NCBI GenBank assembly: GCA_013289325.1
Contig: JABDAE010000006.1
Location: forward strand, 1-49,988
DNA: 49,988 nucleotides
Direction of reading: 5' to 3'
Source: Chlamydiota bacterium
Lineage (GTDB): Bacteria; Chlamydiota; Chlamydiia; Chlamydiales; Parachlamydiaceae
How positions within the stretch are numbered: position 1 is the first letter of the stretch; the number at the start of each line of letters is the position of its first letter. Below are positions 8,830-17,231 of this stretch, in pieces. The translations under genes were made by a program, and so were the position numbers. A model generated the notes under the pieces. The model was given only the letters and a program-made list of their open reading frames with translations, did not search any database and was not told where the DNA came from.

Positions 8830-9828
8830 ATGAAAATTATCCTTGCAAGAACGGATAAAATTGGCGACGCCATTTTAACATTGCCTATGGCGGGCATTTT
8901 AAAGTCAGTTAACCCAGCATATGAAATTATGTATCTCGGCAGGCCCTATGTGGAAGAAATCGTGTCAGCATGCCCTCATGTCGATCGATTTATCAATTGG
9001 GATGCATTGCAAACGATGTCAGAAAAGCAAGCAGCTTATGAGCTGTCTAAAATAGGTGCCGATGTATTGATTCATGCAAGCATCAATAAACGCCTTTTTA
9101 AGCTTGCCAAGATGGCTAATATCAAGCAACGCGTTGCAACTGGGCGCAGATGGTTTAGTTGGCTGTATTGCAATAAACTTGTTAATTTTTCAAGAAGACA
9201 TACGACAAAGGCAGAAGCTGAACTTAACTTACAACTTATTAAGCACCTTGGTGCAAATCCAGACATTCCTCTTTCTGAGCTCCATAAATACTTAAATCTG
9301 CAGATAAAGCCCGCATGGCAAGAAGAGGCAATGCGTTACATAACGCCAGGGTTTTCAAATCTTATCATCCATCCTGGATCTAATTTAAGTGGGCAAGAGT
9401 GGGGAGAGGAGTCTTATATCGAGCTGATCAACACACTTCCACAAGACAAGATTAAAGTCTTAGTCACGGGGACGCGTGAAGAGATACCGCGTTTTCAGAA
9501 GTTATTTGCAAGCTGTCCTCAGGCAATCAATCTCATGGGGCAAACCACTTTAAGCGGAATGCTTGGGCTTATCACATTGGCAGATGGTTTAGTGGCTGCA
9601 TCGACTGGCACCCTGCACCTTGCTGCTGTGCTTGGCAAAAGGGCGCTTGGCCTTTATACAGATAGAACCTACGTCGGCTACTCAAGATGGCGCCCTCTTG
9701 GCAGCGTCGCAGAATGTCTGGTCGCCAAAAAGGTATGCTTTTTTCCCTGTAAAGGATGCGCTTGCTCGTGCATTAATGCTATCACCCCAAGTGATGTCAG
9801 ACGCACTCTTATGAGTTGGCTTGCTTAG
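8830..9828 (+). CDS. Glycosyltransferase family 9 (heptosyltransferase-like)
   Basis: 332 aa, with the ADP-heptose:LPS heptosyltransferase fold. The N-terminal MKIILARTDKIGDAILTLP and the donor-binding region IIHPGSNLSGQEWGEE near residue 179 are followed by LMGQTTLSGMLGLITLADGL and STGTLHLAAVLGK. It probably adds a sugar to the lipooligosaccharide core at the cytoplasmic face of the inner membrane. Which heptose (if any) cannot be told from motifs, so no WaaC/WaaF symbol is given. It is the last gene of the 6192-9828 run. Confidence 0.88.
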   Translation: MKIILARTDKIGDAILTLPMAGILKSVNPAYEIMYLGRPYVEEIVSACPHVDRFINWDALQTMSEKQAAYELSKIGADVLIHASINKRLFKLAKMANIKQRVATGRRWFSWLYCNKLVNFSRRHTTKAEAELNLQLIKHLGANPDIPLSELHKYLNLQIKPAWQEEAMRYITPGFSNLIIHPGSNLSGQEWGEESYIELINTLPQDKIKVLVTGTREEIPRFQKLFASCPQAINLMGQTTLSGMLGLITLADGLVAASTGTLHLAAVLGKRALGLYTDRTYVGYSRWRPLGSVAECLVAKKVCFFPCKGCACSCINAITPSDVRRTLMSWLA

Positions 9829-9850
9829 TGACCTGATCGATAAGCGAACA

Positions 9851-9892
9851 ATGGGGAGGAAGTCATTTTTCTTAAAAATTCTTCCTCCCCAT
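9851..9892 (+). terminator. Terminator hairpin interrupted by palindromic element 2
   Basis: Stem ATGGGGAGGAAG (9851-9862) pairs with CTTCCTCCCCAT (9881-9892), 23 bp after the GT9 stop. The expected T-tract is missing here but appears as TATTTTTG directly after the far end of the element (10064 on). Removing the element and one target duplication restores stem-ATAATTATTTTT. Confidence 0.75.
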
Positions 9893-10063
9893 AATCCTAA
9901 ATCCGGCAGTTGGAGACGGCAACTTAACGCAATCTCTTGAACCAGAATCATTTGCAATGGGGTGGTCCAACACCCTCTGGGAATGTCCCACCCCATTGCA
10001 AAGTGATTCTAACTCAAGATCTTGCATTAATTTGCCATCTCGAACTGCCGGATCTAGGATAAT
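9891..10063. mobile_element. Palindromic element copy 2 (TSD ATAAT, variant termini)
   Basis: 163-bp core (9896-10058) with a 5-bp duplication ATAAT. The termini differ from the other copies in a compensated way: CCTAAATCCGGCAGTT on the left and AACTGCCGGATCTAGG on the right, against CCTAGAAACGG/CCGTTTCTAGG elsewhere. Confidence 0.9.
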
Positions 10064-10078
10064 TATTTTTGCAATTGC

Positions 10079-10525
10079 TTAAGCTCTTCTTATACCGTAC
10101 TGAGCACTTGCTCCTTGATTGTTAGCTTGTGCTTGTCCTCCAGATCCATCTCCCGCACGCCTTTGGCCTGCAGCATTATAGACATTGTTAGCAGATGAGG
10201 CTGCAGCAGCAGTGTTTGCACCTGCGCCGGCTGAATACCCTCGAGTTGATGCAGCAGCAGTGTTTGCACTTGCGCTGGCTGAATACCCTCGAGTTGATGC
10301 AGCTGCAGAATTCGGGTTGTTCGATGCAGCAGCTGCGGTTTGATACGAATTTGAGGCGGCATTTGAAAAGACGTTCTGACTAGCAGCAGCTGTCTGACTA
10401 GCAGCAGCTGTACGGCTACCGTGTACATACGGGCCGCTAGGATTTTGTGCAGCAGCTGGAGCTCCATGATAAGGCTCTCTTCTTGTTGCTCCTTCAGGGG
10501 CAGGTATTGAATTTGAATTTCCCAT
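10079..10525 (-). CDS. Ala/Ser-rich repetitive protein with N-myristoylation-like start
   Basis: 148 aa, low complexity (Ala, Ser, Asn, Gly), with internal repeats: AAASTRGYSAxAxANT occurs twice in tandem and AAASQ twice. The DNA of the two long repeats (10202-10298) is nearly identical, implying recent duplication. The N-terminus MGNSNSIP fits the eukaryotic N-myristoyltransferase motif MGxxxS. A good AAGGAAAA ribosome site lies upstream. There is no signal peptide or membrane segment, and it has no recognised family. A host-exported role is only a suggestion. Confidence 0.7.
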   Translation of the reverse strand: MGNSNSIPAPEGATRREPYHGAPAAAQNPSGPYVHGSRTAAASQTAAASQNVFSNAASNSYQTAAAASNNPNSAAASTRGYSASASANTAAASTRGYSAGAGANTAAAASSANNVYNAAGQRRAGDGSGGQAQANNQGASAQYGIRRA

Positions 10526-10556
10526 GATATTTTCCTTTATTTATTTGTTAAAATGT

Positions 10557-11267
10557 TTATTGAAATATACAAGAGGCCGTTGCGTGATTGAGCATCTGCA
10601 CATTTAGCAAAATGTGAGGCGCTCTTTTCGCATTCACGTTATTGTTAACACCGATTATCACAGTGTCGTTGATTTGCCATTTACGCAAAATTCTTCTATC
10701 GGCAGTGCCGATCAACCACCTTGTTCCATCTTCTAAATAGACGAGATTGTTGATGAGATCGATGTCAGTGATCCAATGGTTAGTAGGTCCATTGTAGGTT
10801 GGACCCATTGTTAAAGTGGCTTGAATCACTTGGCCGCTAGCTTGGTTTGCGATGTTATATTGATAAGCTGATTGCTTTATTGTGCTTGGCGTAATGATCA
10901 CAGGATCAAAAGAGACCCATGAAAAGGCTGTATATTGATCTTGCGGGGCAATTTGCCACATAGAGCCATCAGTAAAGATAAGCATGCCAAATACAGAAGA
11001 TGAGTGGATATTGAGAATACAACCATTGTGTTGGATGTGAAAAATAGAGTTTGCAAGAGATCTTGCCGATGCATCCTGTTTAGCTGCTTCATCGCACTCT
11101 TGACGCTCTTTAAGCCTTTCTTTAAGTGTAGCGGCTCTTTCACCCGCCAATACATTCTTTTCTGCTAGTGCTTTAGACGCAACAGTTGCATGATCTGCGA
11201 ATGTTGCAGCTGATGTGGAGCAAAAAAGTCCTAATAAGACCATAGAGGCAAATATTCTTATACTCAA
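10557..11267 (-). CDS. Secreted protein with a duplicated DG-x-W motif
   Basis: 236 aa. A signal peptide is clear (hydrophobic VLLGLFCSTSAATFA, cleavage near residue 24). After a charged helical stretch (~30-65), two related beta-rich blocks follow: near residues 100-130 (FTDGSMWQIAPQDQY...W...DPVIITP) and near 175-205 (LEDGTRWLIGTADRR...W...DTVIIGV). The start is TTG at 11267, supported by GGAG six bases upstream. No family name is recognised; it is likely periplasmic or outer-envelope. Cysteines near residues 58, 81 and 233 could pair. Confidence 0.75.
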   Translation of the reverse strand: MSIRIFASMVLLGLFCSTSAATFADHATVASKALAEKNVLAGERAATLKERLKERQECDEAAKQDASARSLANSIFHIQHNGCILNIHSSSVFGMLIFTDGSMWQIAPQDQYTAFSWVSFDPVIITPSTIKQSAYQYNIANQASGQVIQATLTMGPTYNGPTNHWITDIDLINNLVYLEDGTRWLIGTADRRILRKWQINDTVIIGVNNNVNAKRAPHILLNVQMLNHATASCIFQ

Positions 11268-11339
11268 GATAACTCCATTTTTTTTGAAGGTGTTTCTTTT
11301 GCAAAAGCATAATGGACCTTTATTAAGATTTGATTAATA

Positions 11340-14300
11340 TTAGGTTGAACTAGTCAAAAAAGTAGAGACGCTTTCTCGGTTTTTGCAAGATGCTTCTTTC
11401 TCTTTGTTGCCGTCGTTTTTATTTTCTTGAGTAGGATCCTTAGATGGTCTTGATACTTGATCAAGAGATCCTATCTTAGGCGTTGGGACACCTAAACTTT
11501 CACGTAGCACATGAATTTTTTCACTAACTGCCCTTGCCACGTGAGAGCTTTCAACCTTAATGTCATCAACTGTTACTTCAAGGGTTGTGTCATCCATAAA
11601 GCTTTTAATCTGTATCCCTAAGTATTTGAAAATTACCTTTTCTAAACCCTGCATCTCTTCGATAAGTTTTCGAAGTCGATCTTCTCTTGTCTTACATTGA
11701 TTTATTAATGGCTCAGCAGCTTTTTCCTTTTGTTCAAGACTTTTGCTTAAGATATTTAAAGGGGGTTGCGATTCAATGGCTGCTACAAGCAAAGGCTTTA
11801 TCGCTCTTATCTCTTGTTGTTTGATAAGGTTAATCTCACTTTTGTTTTGCTCTAATTGAGCAAGTTCGCTTTCAAGCTGAGTAAGGTGCTGTTTTAAATC
11901 CGCTACGGGGTCTTTAGACACGCTGACTAACAAAATTAACCCCCTTATATCGCTTATCTCTTTTTTCTTAGGCTCCAATTTAGCTAAATGAGGGGCATTC
12001 GTAGTTTCGACTTGCTTAGCATCCTTAAGACGGCTTAACCATGTCTTTAGACTTTTTTCTGCCTCTTCTATTTTTCTAAGCTTCATGGCATCAGCTATTG
12101 CCATTTTTGTCTTCATTTTCGCAGCTTCATCATCTCTTGCAGCTCTTTGCTCGAGCGTCATTTTCTCTGATTGCTCTCGGCTTAAAAGTGTTAAACCCTT
12201 AAGTTTATGAATATCGGCATCTAAAAGTACAACATTTGCTTCGACATATGCGGAAAAATCCTTAATTGACACCAATTCAGGTTTATTTTCTGTCAGATAC
12301 ACATATTCTTCAACAACCTGTAAAAGATTTTTGAGAGTCATTTTATCAGTACGAACAAAAATTAAACTTGTTTCTGTATGGACGCATTTTCCCTCCGTTT
12401 CTAACCGCTGGATAGATTGTGCAATGCATGTCGCAAGATTTTGAAGGGTTGCAATTTCTACATGATCTTGCACCATAACTTCTGCGATGAAATTTATAAG
12501 GTGCTTCTCTATATACTCTGCAACTCCTGCGTGGTTGCGCCGCTTAGGAGAAAGACGTTGCAGGTTTAAAAGATCTATCTTTGACAGTTGAATATATGCA
12601 TTGATATACAAAGGAAGGTCATGATCTGAAATAAGTGCGGTGCGCCCAGGAAAAAGACTATCGACAACCTTCTTACGATAAGAATCTTGTCGTCCTCCTA
12701 ACTCTTTCAAACGGTTCGTCATCTTTTCGTTGTATTTCTGCTTCTCTCTTTCTTCTTTTGAAACTTTCAGGGTGGGCTTTGCTCGCTTTTCTATCGCGTG
12801 TACCTGAGAGATAACTGATGCCGTGTTGGGCGTGAGAATAACAGGTGCAATGGCAGGAGGTGGTGGAGGGTTAGAAGGCGGCACTAAAGCTTGATGAAGT
12901 GGCTCACACTTTTGAGATAATAAATCAACATATGGTGCAATAAATTGCTGAGGCGCTTGATGCTGCAGGGATGTGGTTGAAGCTTCGCAAGCTGGCTCTA
13001 GTAAAGCCTTTTGTAATGTACTAGCACCACCATCTTTTTGCCCCTCCCCACTGCCCAAAAAACGAGTAAGAATTTCCTGATGAAGAGCTGTTAACTCGTT
13101 TTCACAAGCCTCAAGGTCCTTTCTTGCAGCTTCAAAGTCGCGGAGCACCTCCTTGCGCTTTTTTGCATCTACTGTTCTGTAATACTCTTTAATAACATCT
13201 GATGGCTCTTTTTTCGAATCGCGCAATGGGGGCAATGTGTAAGTAAGTGGAGATAAGGGAGCAGTCTCAGGTTCTACTGCAGCCTTTTCCTCTTCTTGAT
13301 CTTTCATAGTTTCTAAAGCGCCACTTAAAAGGGCTTCTCCCAAAGTAGATCCTGGTAAACCATGGCCATGTTGTGGATTTAGCCCATCTTTTCCTTTTGT
13401 GTTTAATGCCACCAAAGCATCAGCTTCAGCTTTTGCTAGCACGGCTTTTAATTTTTTCTCTAACTCCTTATTCACCACCTCAAATGCCTGTTCTTTCTCA
13501 TTTAAGCGGCTTCTTAACTCACTTTCTTTTTGAGCGCTATCCCCCTCAATTTGAGATAGCCGCGCTGTAAGCTCTTCGTGTGTTGGAATAGCAACAAAAT
13601 CATTATCGACCACAGGAGGCACATCATAATAGCGCTCAATTATAGGTAAAAGGTTCTGTTGAAAAAACATATCCGCCTTATCTAAGACCCTTGCCCAGGC
13701 AATATCCATTTCAGAAATGAGATATTGCTTTATTTTTTCTTGGCTTCCTTCATCATCGATCTTATGTACCGAGATAATCGATGGAGAAAGATGGGTGGCT
13801 CTTAAAGATTGAAGACCAAAGCTTGCGTACCAGGCTGACTCACATACCCTCCTGCAACCGGCCCCATGAGAATTGGGCCCAATTTCTCCCAGCTTCGTTT
13901 GAAATTCATTAAAAAGTTGATTCAAATACTGCTCAAAGCTAAGAATTGCTTCTTTTGTGTCCGCATAGTTTAACATACGAAAAGAGTCTTGAATCTTTCG
14001 ACCCATGATCCACTTGCTATTGCCGCTTGATTTGCAGTACTTCACATCGCCAAAAGCTGCTTGGATTTTTTCGCCACTAGTGATTGATTTTAAAAACTCA
14101 AATTGCTTATAGCAATTTCTTAATTCTGGATGAATACACTGTTCGATATATGGGGCAATGGTATCTTGAAAAAAACAAAAGAGGCGCTTTGAGGCTTCAC
14201 CCCAAAGCCAATTTGGATCGGAATCATCAAGATTCGTTAAGGCGGCAAGGTGAGACGTGGTTAAGGTTAAAAGACCATTTCTTACGTTAAAAAGACATTC

Positions 14301-14588
14301 ACTTTCAGGCTCCTTTAACAATCTATCCTTTGGCAGCGCTACTTTTAACTCATCAATCTTTTTTTTAAAAAAATCTTCAAAAGAATTGATTACATCTGGC
14401 TTATCTGCACAAACCCAATAGCGACCAAGCCAATGCACGCCTAATGTGCCATAAGACTTGACAAAGCCACCACTTGAAGAGGGCTGCACGCGATCTGTTG
14501 GCTTAAGCTGTTCAAAGAGAGTAAATTGGGCAAGAACAGAAGATAAATCTGCACTTAAATGTGCAGCTGAAGAGGGCCCTGCAGTCAT
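11340..14588 (-). CDS. Large coiled-coil protein of unknown function (1082 aa)
   Basis: No enzymatic motif or signal peptide is seen. Residues ~1-340 look globular. Residues ~340-400, ~470-510 and ~820-960 are rich in heptad-like Glu/Lys/Leu helices (for example ELRSRLNEKEQAFEVVNKEL), and a Pro-rich linker lies at ~560-580. The ATG overlaps the RsbU stop codon (ATGA at 14585-14588) with AAGGAG upstream, so translation is coupled to the phosphatase gene. This suggests a functional partner or substrate. Structural or effector roles are both open. Confidence 0.8.
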   Translation of the reverse strand: MTAGPSSAAHLSADLSSVLAQFTLFEQLKPTDRVQPSSSGGFVKSYGTLGVHWLGRYWVCADKPDVINSFEDFFKKKIDELKVALPKDRLLKEPESECLFNVRNGLLTLTTSHLAALTNLDDSDPNWLWGEASKRLFCFFQDTIAPYIEQCIHPELRNCYKQFEFLKSITSGEKIQAAFGDVKYCKSSGNSKWIMGRKIQDSFRMLNYADTKEAILSFEQYLNQLFNEFQTKLGEIGPNSHGAGCRRVCESAWYASFGLQSLRATHLSPSIISVHKIDDEGSQEKIKQYLISEMDIAWARVLDKADMFFQQNLLPIIERYYDVPPVVDNDFVAIPTHEELTARLSQIEGDSAQKESELRSRLNEKEQAFEVVNKELEKKLKAVLAKAEADALVALNTKGKDGLNPQHGHGLPGSTLGEALLSGALETMKDQEEEKAAVEPETAPLSPLTYTLPPLRDSKKEPSDVIKEYYRTVDAKKRKEVLRDFEAARKDLEACENELTALHQEILTRFLGSGEGQKDGGASTLQKALLEPACEASTTSLQHQAPQQFIAPYVDLLSQKCEPLHQALVPPSNPPPPPAIAPVILTPNTASVISQVHAIEKRAKPTLKVSKEEREKQKYNEKMTNRLKELGGRQDSYRKKVVDSLFPGRTALISDHDLPLYINAYIQLSKIDLLNLQRLSPKRRNHAGVAEYIEKHLINFIAEVMVQDHVEIATLQNLATCIAQSIQRLETEGKCVHTETSLIFVRTDKMTLKNLLQVVEEYVYLTENKPELVSIKDFSAYVEANVVLLDADIHKLKGLTLLSREQSEKMTLEQRAARDDEAAKMKTKMAIADAMKLRKIEEAEKSLKTWLSRLKDAKQVETTNAPHLAKLEPKKKEISDIRGLILLVSVSKDPVADLKQHLTQLESELAQLEQNKSEINLIKQQEIRAIKPLLVAAIESQPPLNILSKSLEQKEKAAEPLINQCKTREDRLRKLIEEMQGLEKVIFKYLGIQIKSFMDDTTLEVTVDDIKVESSHVARAVSEKIHVLRESLGVPTPKIGSLDQVSRPSKDPTQENKNDGNKEKEASCKNRESVSTFLTSST

Positions 14589-15817
14589 ATTAACTCCTTT
14601 GCTATGCGAATTTCGACAAAGGCGACATCATCGGCAAATGGATTTCCACGCATCACCCCTTTAGAATACGCAAGGACTCTATCTATTTCAGTGAGTTTAC
14701 TCTCTTGCGCATTTGGGAAGAGGCCAAAAATCTTGACAAATTCAGATAGCTCAAGCACTGTGCCATCTTCTCTTGTTAGCTCATATAAGCCGTCACTAAA
14801 GATATAGATAATATCTCCAGGAAGCACATCAACAACAGCTTTTGGAAACCGTAACCCTTCCATAGCCCCAATCACTGGTCCCCCGGGAGCTGATAAATTG
14901 CGATACGACTTAGTCCCGTCCGGCAATATCCTCACTATCACAGGAGGAGGATGGGCAGCTGAGGCATATGTTAAAAGATTGCTTTTCTTATCGTACACCC
15001 CATAGCAAATCGTAAAAAACATGTTGTTTTGCTCTTCCATTGGAAATGTGTTGTTTAGCTTGGCAAGGACTGTTTCAGGATCAAAGTAGTCAACAGCTAA
15101 AGACTCTGAATTCAATACATTCATAATTGTAATGGAAAGTAAAGCAGCGCCAACACCATGCCCACACACATCCAGAAGATAAAATGCAAAATGATCGCTA
15201 TCAAGCCACCGATATCCAAAAGAATCCCCTCCAAGTTCTATTGAGGGGATTAAACGCCAATCTGTTATCACGCTTCCTTTTAATTTTTCTGGAAGACGCG
15301 ATCTTACATAGCTTGCTGCTTTTTCTAATTCTTCATGAAGCGCCTTTTGGCTTTCTTGGAGATGTTGATATGCCAAATTTCTCTGTAAAAAGTGAATATA
15401 GGCTGTTGAGTGGTAGCGAATTCTTGCGACAAGCTCAATACGATCGGGCAATTTAACGATATAGTCATTTGCGCCAGCAGTAAAGGCCTCAGCTTTCACA
15501 ACGGCATTTTCTTCACCGGAAAGCATAATTACGGGCACATCTTTTAATTTCTCTATTGCCCTATAATAACGAAGAAGGGTGATCCCATCAAACTCTGGCA
15601 TCACAATGTCTTGTAAAATGAGCGTCGGGGCAATATCTAACGCCATCTGCATAGCTTTTGCTGGCTCACTGCAATAGTGTAGCGTCACATCAGGTTGATC
15701 ATCTAGCATTCTTAAAACGGCTTCATGGATAATCGCTTGATCATCGACAAGCAAAACGGTGATCGGAAAGGATTTTTTAGTTTCGGAAAACTCTGTAGCA
15801 AATGTCGTAACAGTCAT
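14585..15817 (-). CDS. RsbU-type response-regulator/PP2C serine phosphatase
   Basis: 410 aa. The N-terminal receiver domain (residues ~18-135) has acidic pocket VDD24-26, phospho-acceptor Asp70 in LILQDIVMP, and Lys in YIVKLPDR. A short coiled coil (~140-175) leads to a C-terminal PPM/SpoIIE phosphatase domain (~180-405) with ELGGDSFGY, DVCGHGVGAA and FSDGLYEL metal-binding aspartates. It would dephosphorylate an anti-sigma-factor antagonist such as a STAS protein when the receiver is phosphorylated. A STAS gene occurs 6 kb away (21908), a plausible target. No partner histidine kinase is in the window. Confidence 0.92.
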   Translation of the reverse strand: MTVTTFATEFSETKKSFPITVLLVDDQAIIHEAVLRMLDDQPDVTLHYCSEPAKAMQMALDIAPTLILQDIVMPEFDGITLLRYYRAIEKLKDVPVIMLSGEENAVVKAEAFTAGANDYIVKLPDRIELVARIRYHSTAYIHFLQRNLAYQHLQESQKALHEELEKAASYVRSRLPEKLKGSVITDWRLIPSIELGGDSFGYRWLDSDHFAFYLLDVCGHGVGAALLSITIMNVLNSESLAVDYFDPETVLAKLNNTFPMEEQNNMFFTICYGVYDKKSNLLTYASAAHPPPVIVRILPDGTKSYRNLSAPGGPVIGAMEGLRFPKAVVDVLPGDIIYIFSDGLYELTREDGTVLELSEFVKIFGLFPNAQESKLTEIDRVLAYSKGVMRGNPFADDVAFVEIRIAKELI

Positions 15818-15843
15818 ATAATTGCTTCGTGAGATTTATACTG

Positions 15844-15864
15844 CTTCCAGCTTTCAGCTGGAAG
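15844..15864 (-). promoter_or_regulatory. Hairpin in the RsbU leader
   Basis: Perfect 9-bp stem CTTCCAGCT/AGCTGGAAG with a 3-base loop, 27 bp before the RsbU start. It could be a leader structure or the end of an upstream transcript. The role is not known. Confidence 0.3.
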
Positions 15865-15911
15865 GACTATATACAGCTTATAGGAGACAACAGTAATTGG
15901 TAGCAAGTGAA

Positions 15912-15941
15912 AAATAGACTTCTTTCGAAAGAAGTCTATTT
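15912..15941 (-). terminator. Terminator of the men operon
   Basis: A perfect 30-base palindrome (AAATAGACTTCTTTC and its complement) overlaps the menE stop codon and is followed on the minus strand by a T-run (complement of AAAAA at 15910-15914). Confidence 0.8.
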
Positions 15942-17231
15942 GATTAATTTGATCAATTCGCTTCTTAAGACCTTTTTTAAGGCGCTGCGCGGAATGGAGG
16001 GCACACAATGTGTTAATCGAATTTTTTCAAAGGGCAATACGCGCTCATTATAAGTCATTATGAGTGTATCGATGAAAGCTTTTGATACGTGTGTAGATGT
16101 TCCGATTGCAAGATGAATGACATGACCTAAACGGGGATCTGGAAAAGGGCAAAGTGCCGCATCAACATTTCCTTGGCAGGCCATAAGAGTATCTTCAAAT
16201 ATAGCGTCAAGGCGATTTAGATCGACACTTTCACCGCCGATTTTTATAAATGCGTAGGCTCTGCTACATGACTTAAGGCTCCCTTCGCAAAAAATGGCGA
16301 TGTCATCTGCGATAAACCATCCATCAGAAGTTTTTGGGTCGCGCCAATTGCTATCGATATAAGCAGTTAAAAGGGAGGCTCCTTTTACCATTAAGTTTCC
16401 TGTTTCACTTGATTTTACCTGAAGGTGTGAAAGGGGAGTCAGTAAAGGATACTTGCCCGCTATAATCCTAGAAACGGCAGTTGGAGACGGCAACTTAACG
16501 CAATCTCTTGAACCAGAATTATTTGCAATGGGGTGGTCCAACACCCTCTGGGAATGTCCCACCCCATTGCAAAGTGATTCTAATTCAAGATCTTGCATTA
16601 ATTTGCCATCTCGAACTGCCGTTTCTAGGATAATTGAAGATAGATCAGCCGTTGCAATCTGAGAGGCGCACTCTGTCATTCCATAGCTTGGCAGAAGTGG
16701 CCAACCTAAGGCAATGGCTTGAATGTACATATCTTCGCTAAGTCTTCCTCCTCCGACTACAACAGCGCGAAGTGACTTTGGAGCATTTAGATTGTGAAAG
16801 ACAATATCAAAAACTTGCGCTGGGACAAGCGAGGTCAATGTAGCTTTCGTTTCTTTAACTGTGGCTACAAAATGGTGGACATCCCACTTGCGATTGGCCT
16901 CATAGGACGCAATGACTTTTGAACATGAGAGATATCCTCTTGCCAAAATTCCAAGCCCCCCCACATGAAAAAGCGGCAAGGGATTGAGCCATATATCTGA
17001 TGATGATGCTTGCAGGTGTTTATTGACTGCATCAGCCGAGACTAAAACGGCTTGTTTAGAAAGGGCCACCCATTTGAGTTTTCCGGAAGATCCTGAAGTT
17101 GTTAAAAAGATGTGACTAGTTACAGATGCCGGCATATGGCGCTTTAAAAGATCAAACAACTCATTTTTTTCTTTTGCAGGAAGTGTGTGGTTGTAGAAGA
17201 CCTCATTTGCTAAAGCCAACCAATCGATCAT
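15936..17231 (-). CDS. menE: o-Succinylbenzoate-CoA ligase with 56-aa in-frame palindromic insertion
   Basis: Adds CoA to o-succinylbenzoate in menaquinone synthesis. It is an ANL-superfamily adenylating enzyme: P-loop TTSGSSGKLKW near residue 44, GYGMTE-type motif SYGMTECAS near 182, ADD in GWFIADDIA, and a C-terminal Lys region SIPRSALKKVLRSEL. At 431 aa it carries an extra block (ILETAVRDGKL...SPTAVSRI) just after SYGMTECASQIATADLSS, encoded by element copy 3. Without it the enzyme is 375 aa, close to compact bacterial MenE. The frame is intact on both sides, so the protein is probably still made. The start overlaps the menA stop (ATGA). Confidence 0.93.
   Translation of the reverse strand: MIDWLALANEVFYNHTLPAKEKNELFDLLKRHMPASVTSHIFLTTSGSSGKLKWVALSKQAVLVSADAVNKHLQASSSDIWLNPLPLFHVGGLGILARGYLSCSKVIASYEANRKWDVHHFVATVKETKATLTSLVPAQVFDIVFHNLNAPKSLRAVVVGGGRLSEDMYIQAIALGWPLLPSYGMTECASQIATADLSSIILETAVRDGKLMQDLELESLCNGVGHSQRVLDHPIANNSGSRDCVKLPSPTAVSRIIAGKYPLLTPLSHLQVKSSETGNLMVKGASLLTAYIDSNWRDPKTSDGWFIADDIAIFCEGSLKSCSRAYAFIKIGGESVDLNRLDAIFEDTLMACQGNVDAALCPFPDPRLGHVIHLAIGTSTHVSKAFIDTLIMTYNERVLPFEKIRLTHCVPSIPRSALKKVLRSELIKLIK
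16462..16634. mobile_element. Palindromic element copy 3, in frame inside menE (TSD ATAAT)
   Basis: 163-bp core (16467-16629) with termini CCTAGAAACGGCAGTT and AACTGCCGTTTCTAGG and a perfect 5-bp duplication ATAAT. Core plus duplication is 168 bp, so the menE frame is kept. The insertion lies just after the adenylation motif SYGMTE. Confidence 0.95.

Noticed and set aside
10090-10467. Leu/Gln-rich frames overlapping the Ala/Ser-rich protein
   Set aside because: They are other-frame readings of the GCAGCAG repeat; only the 148-aa frame has a ribosome site.
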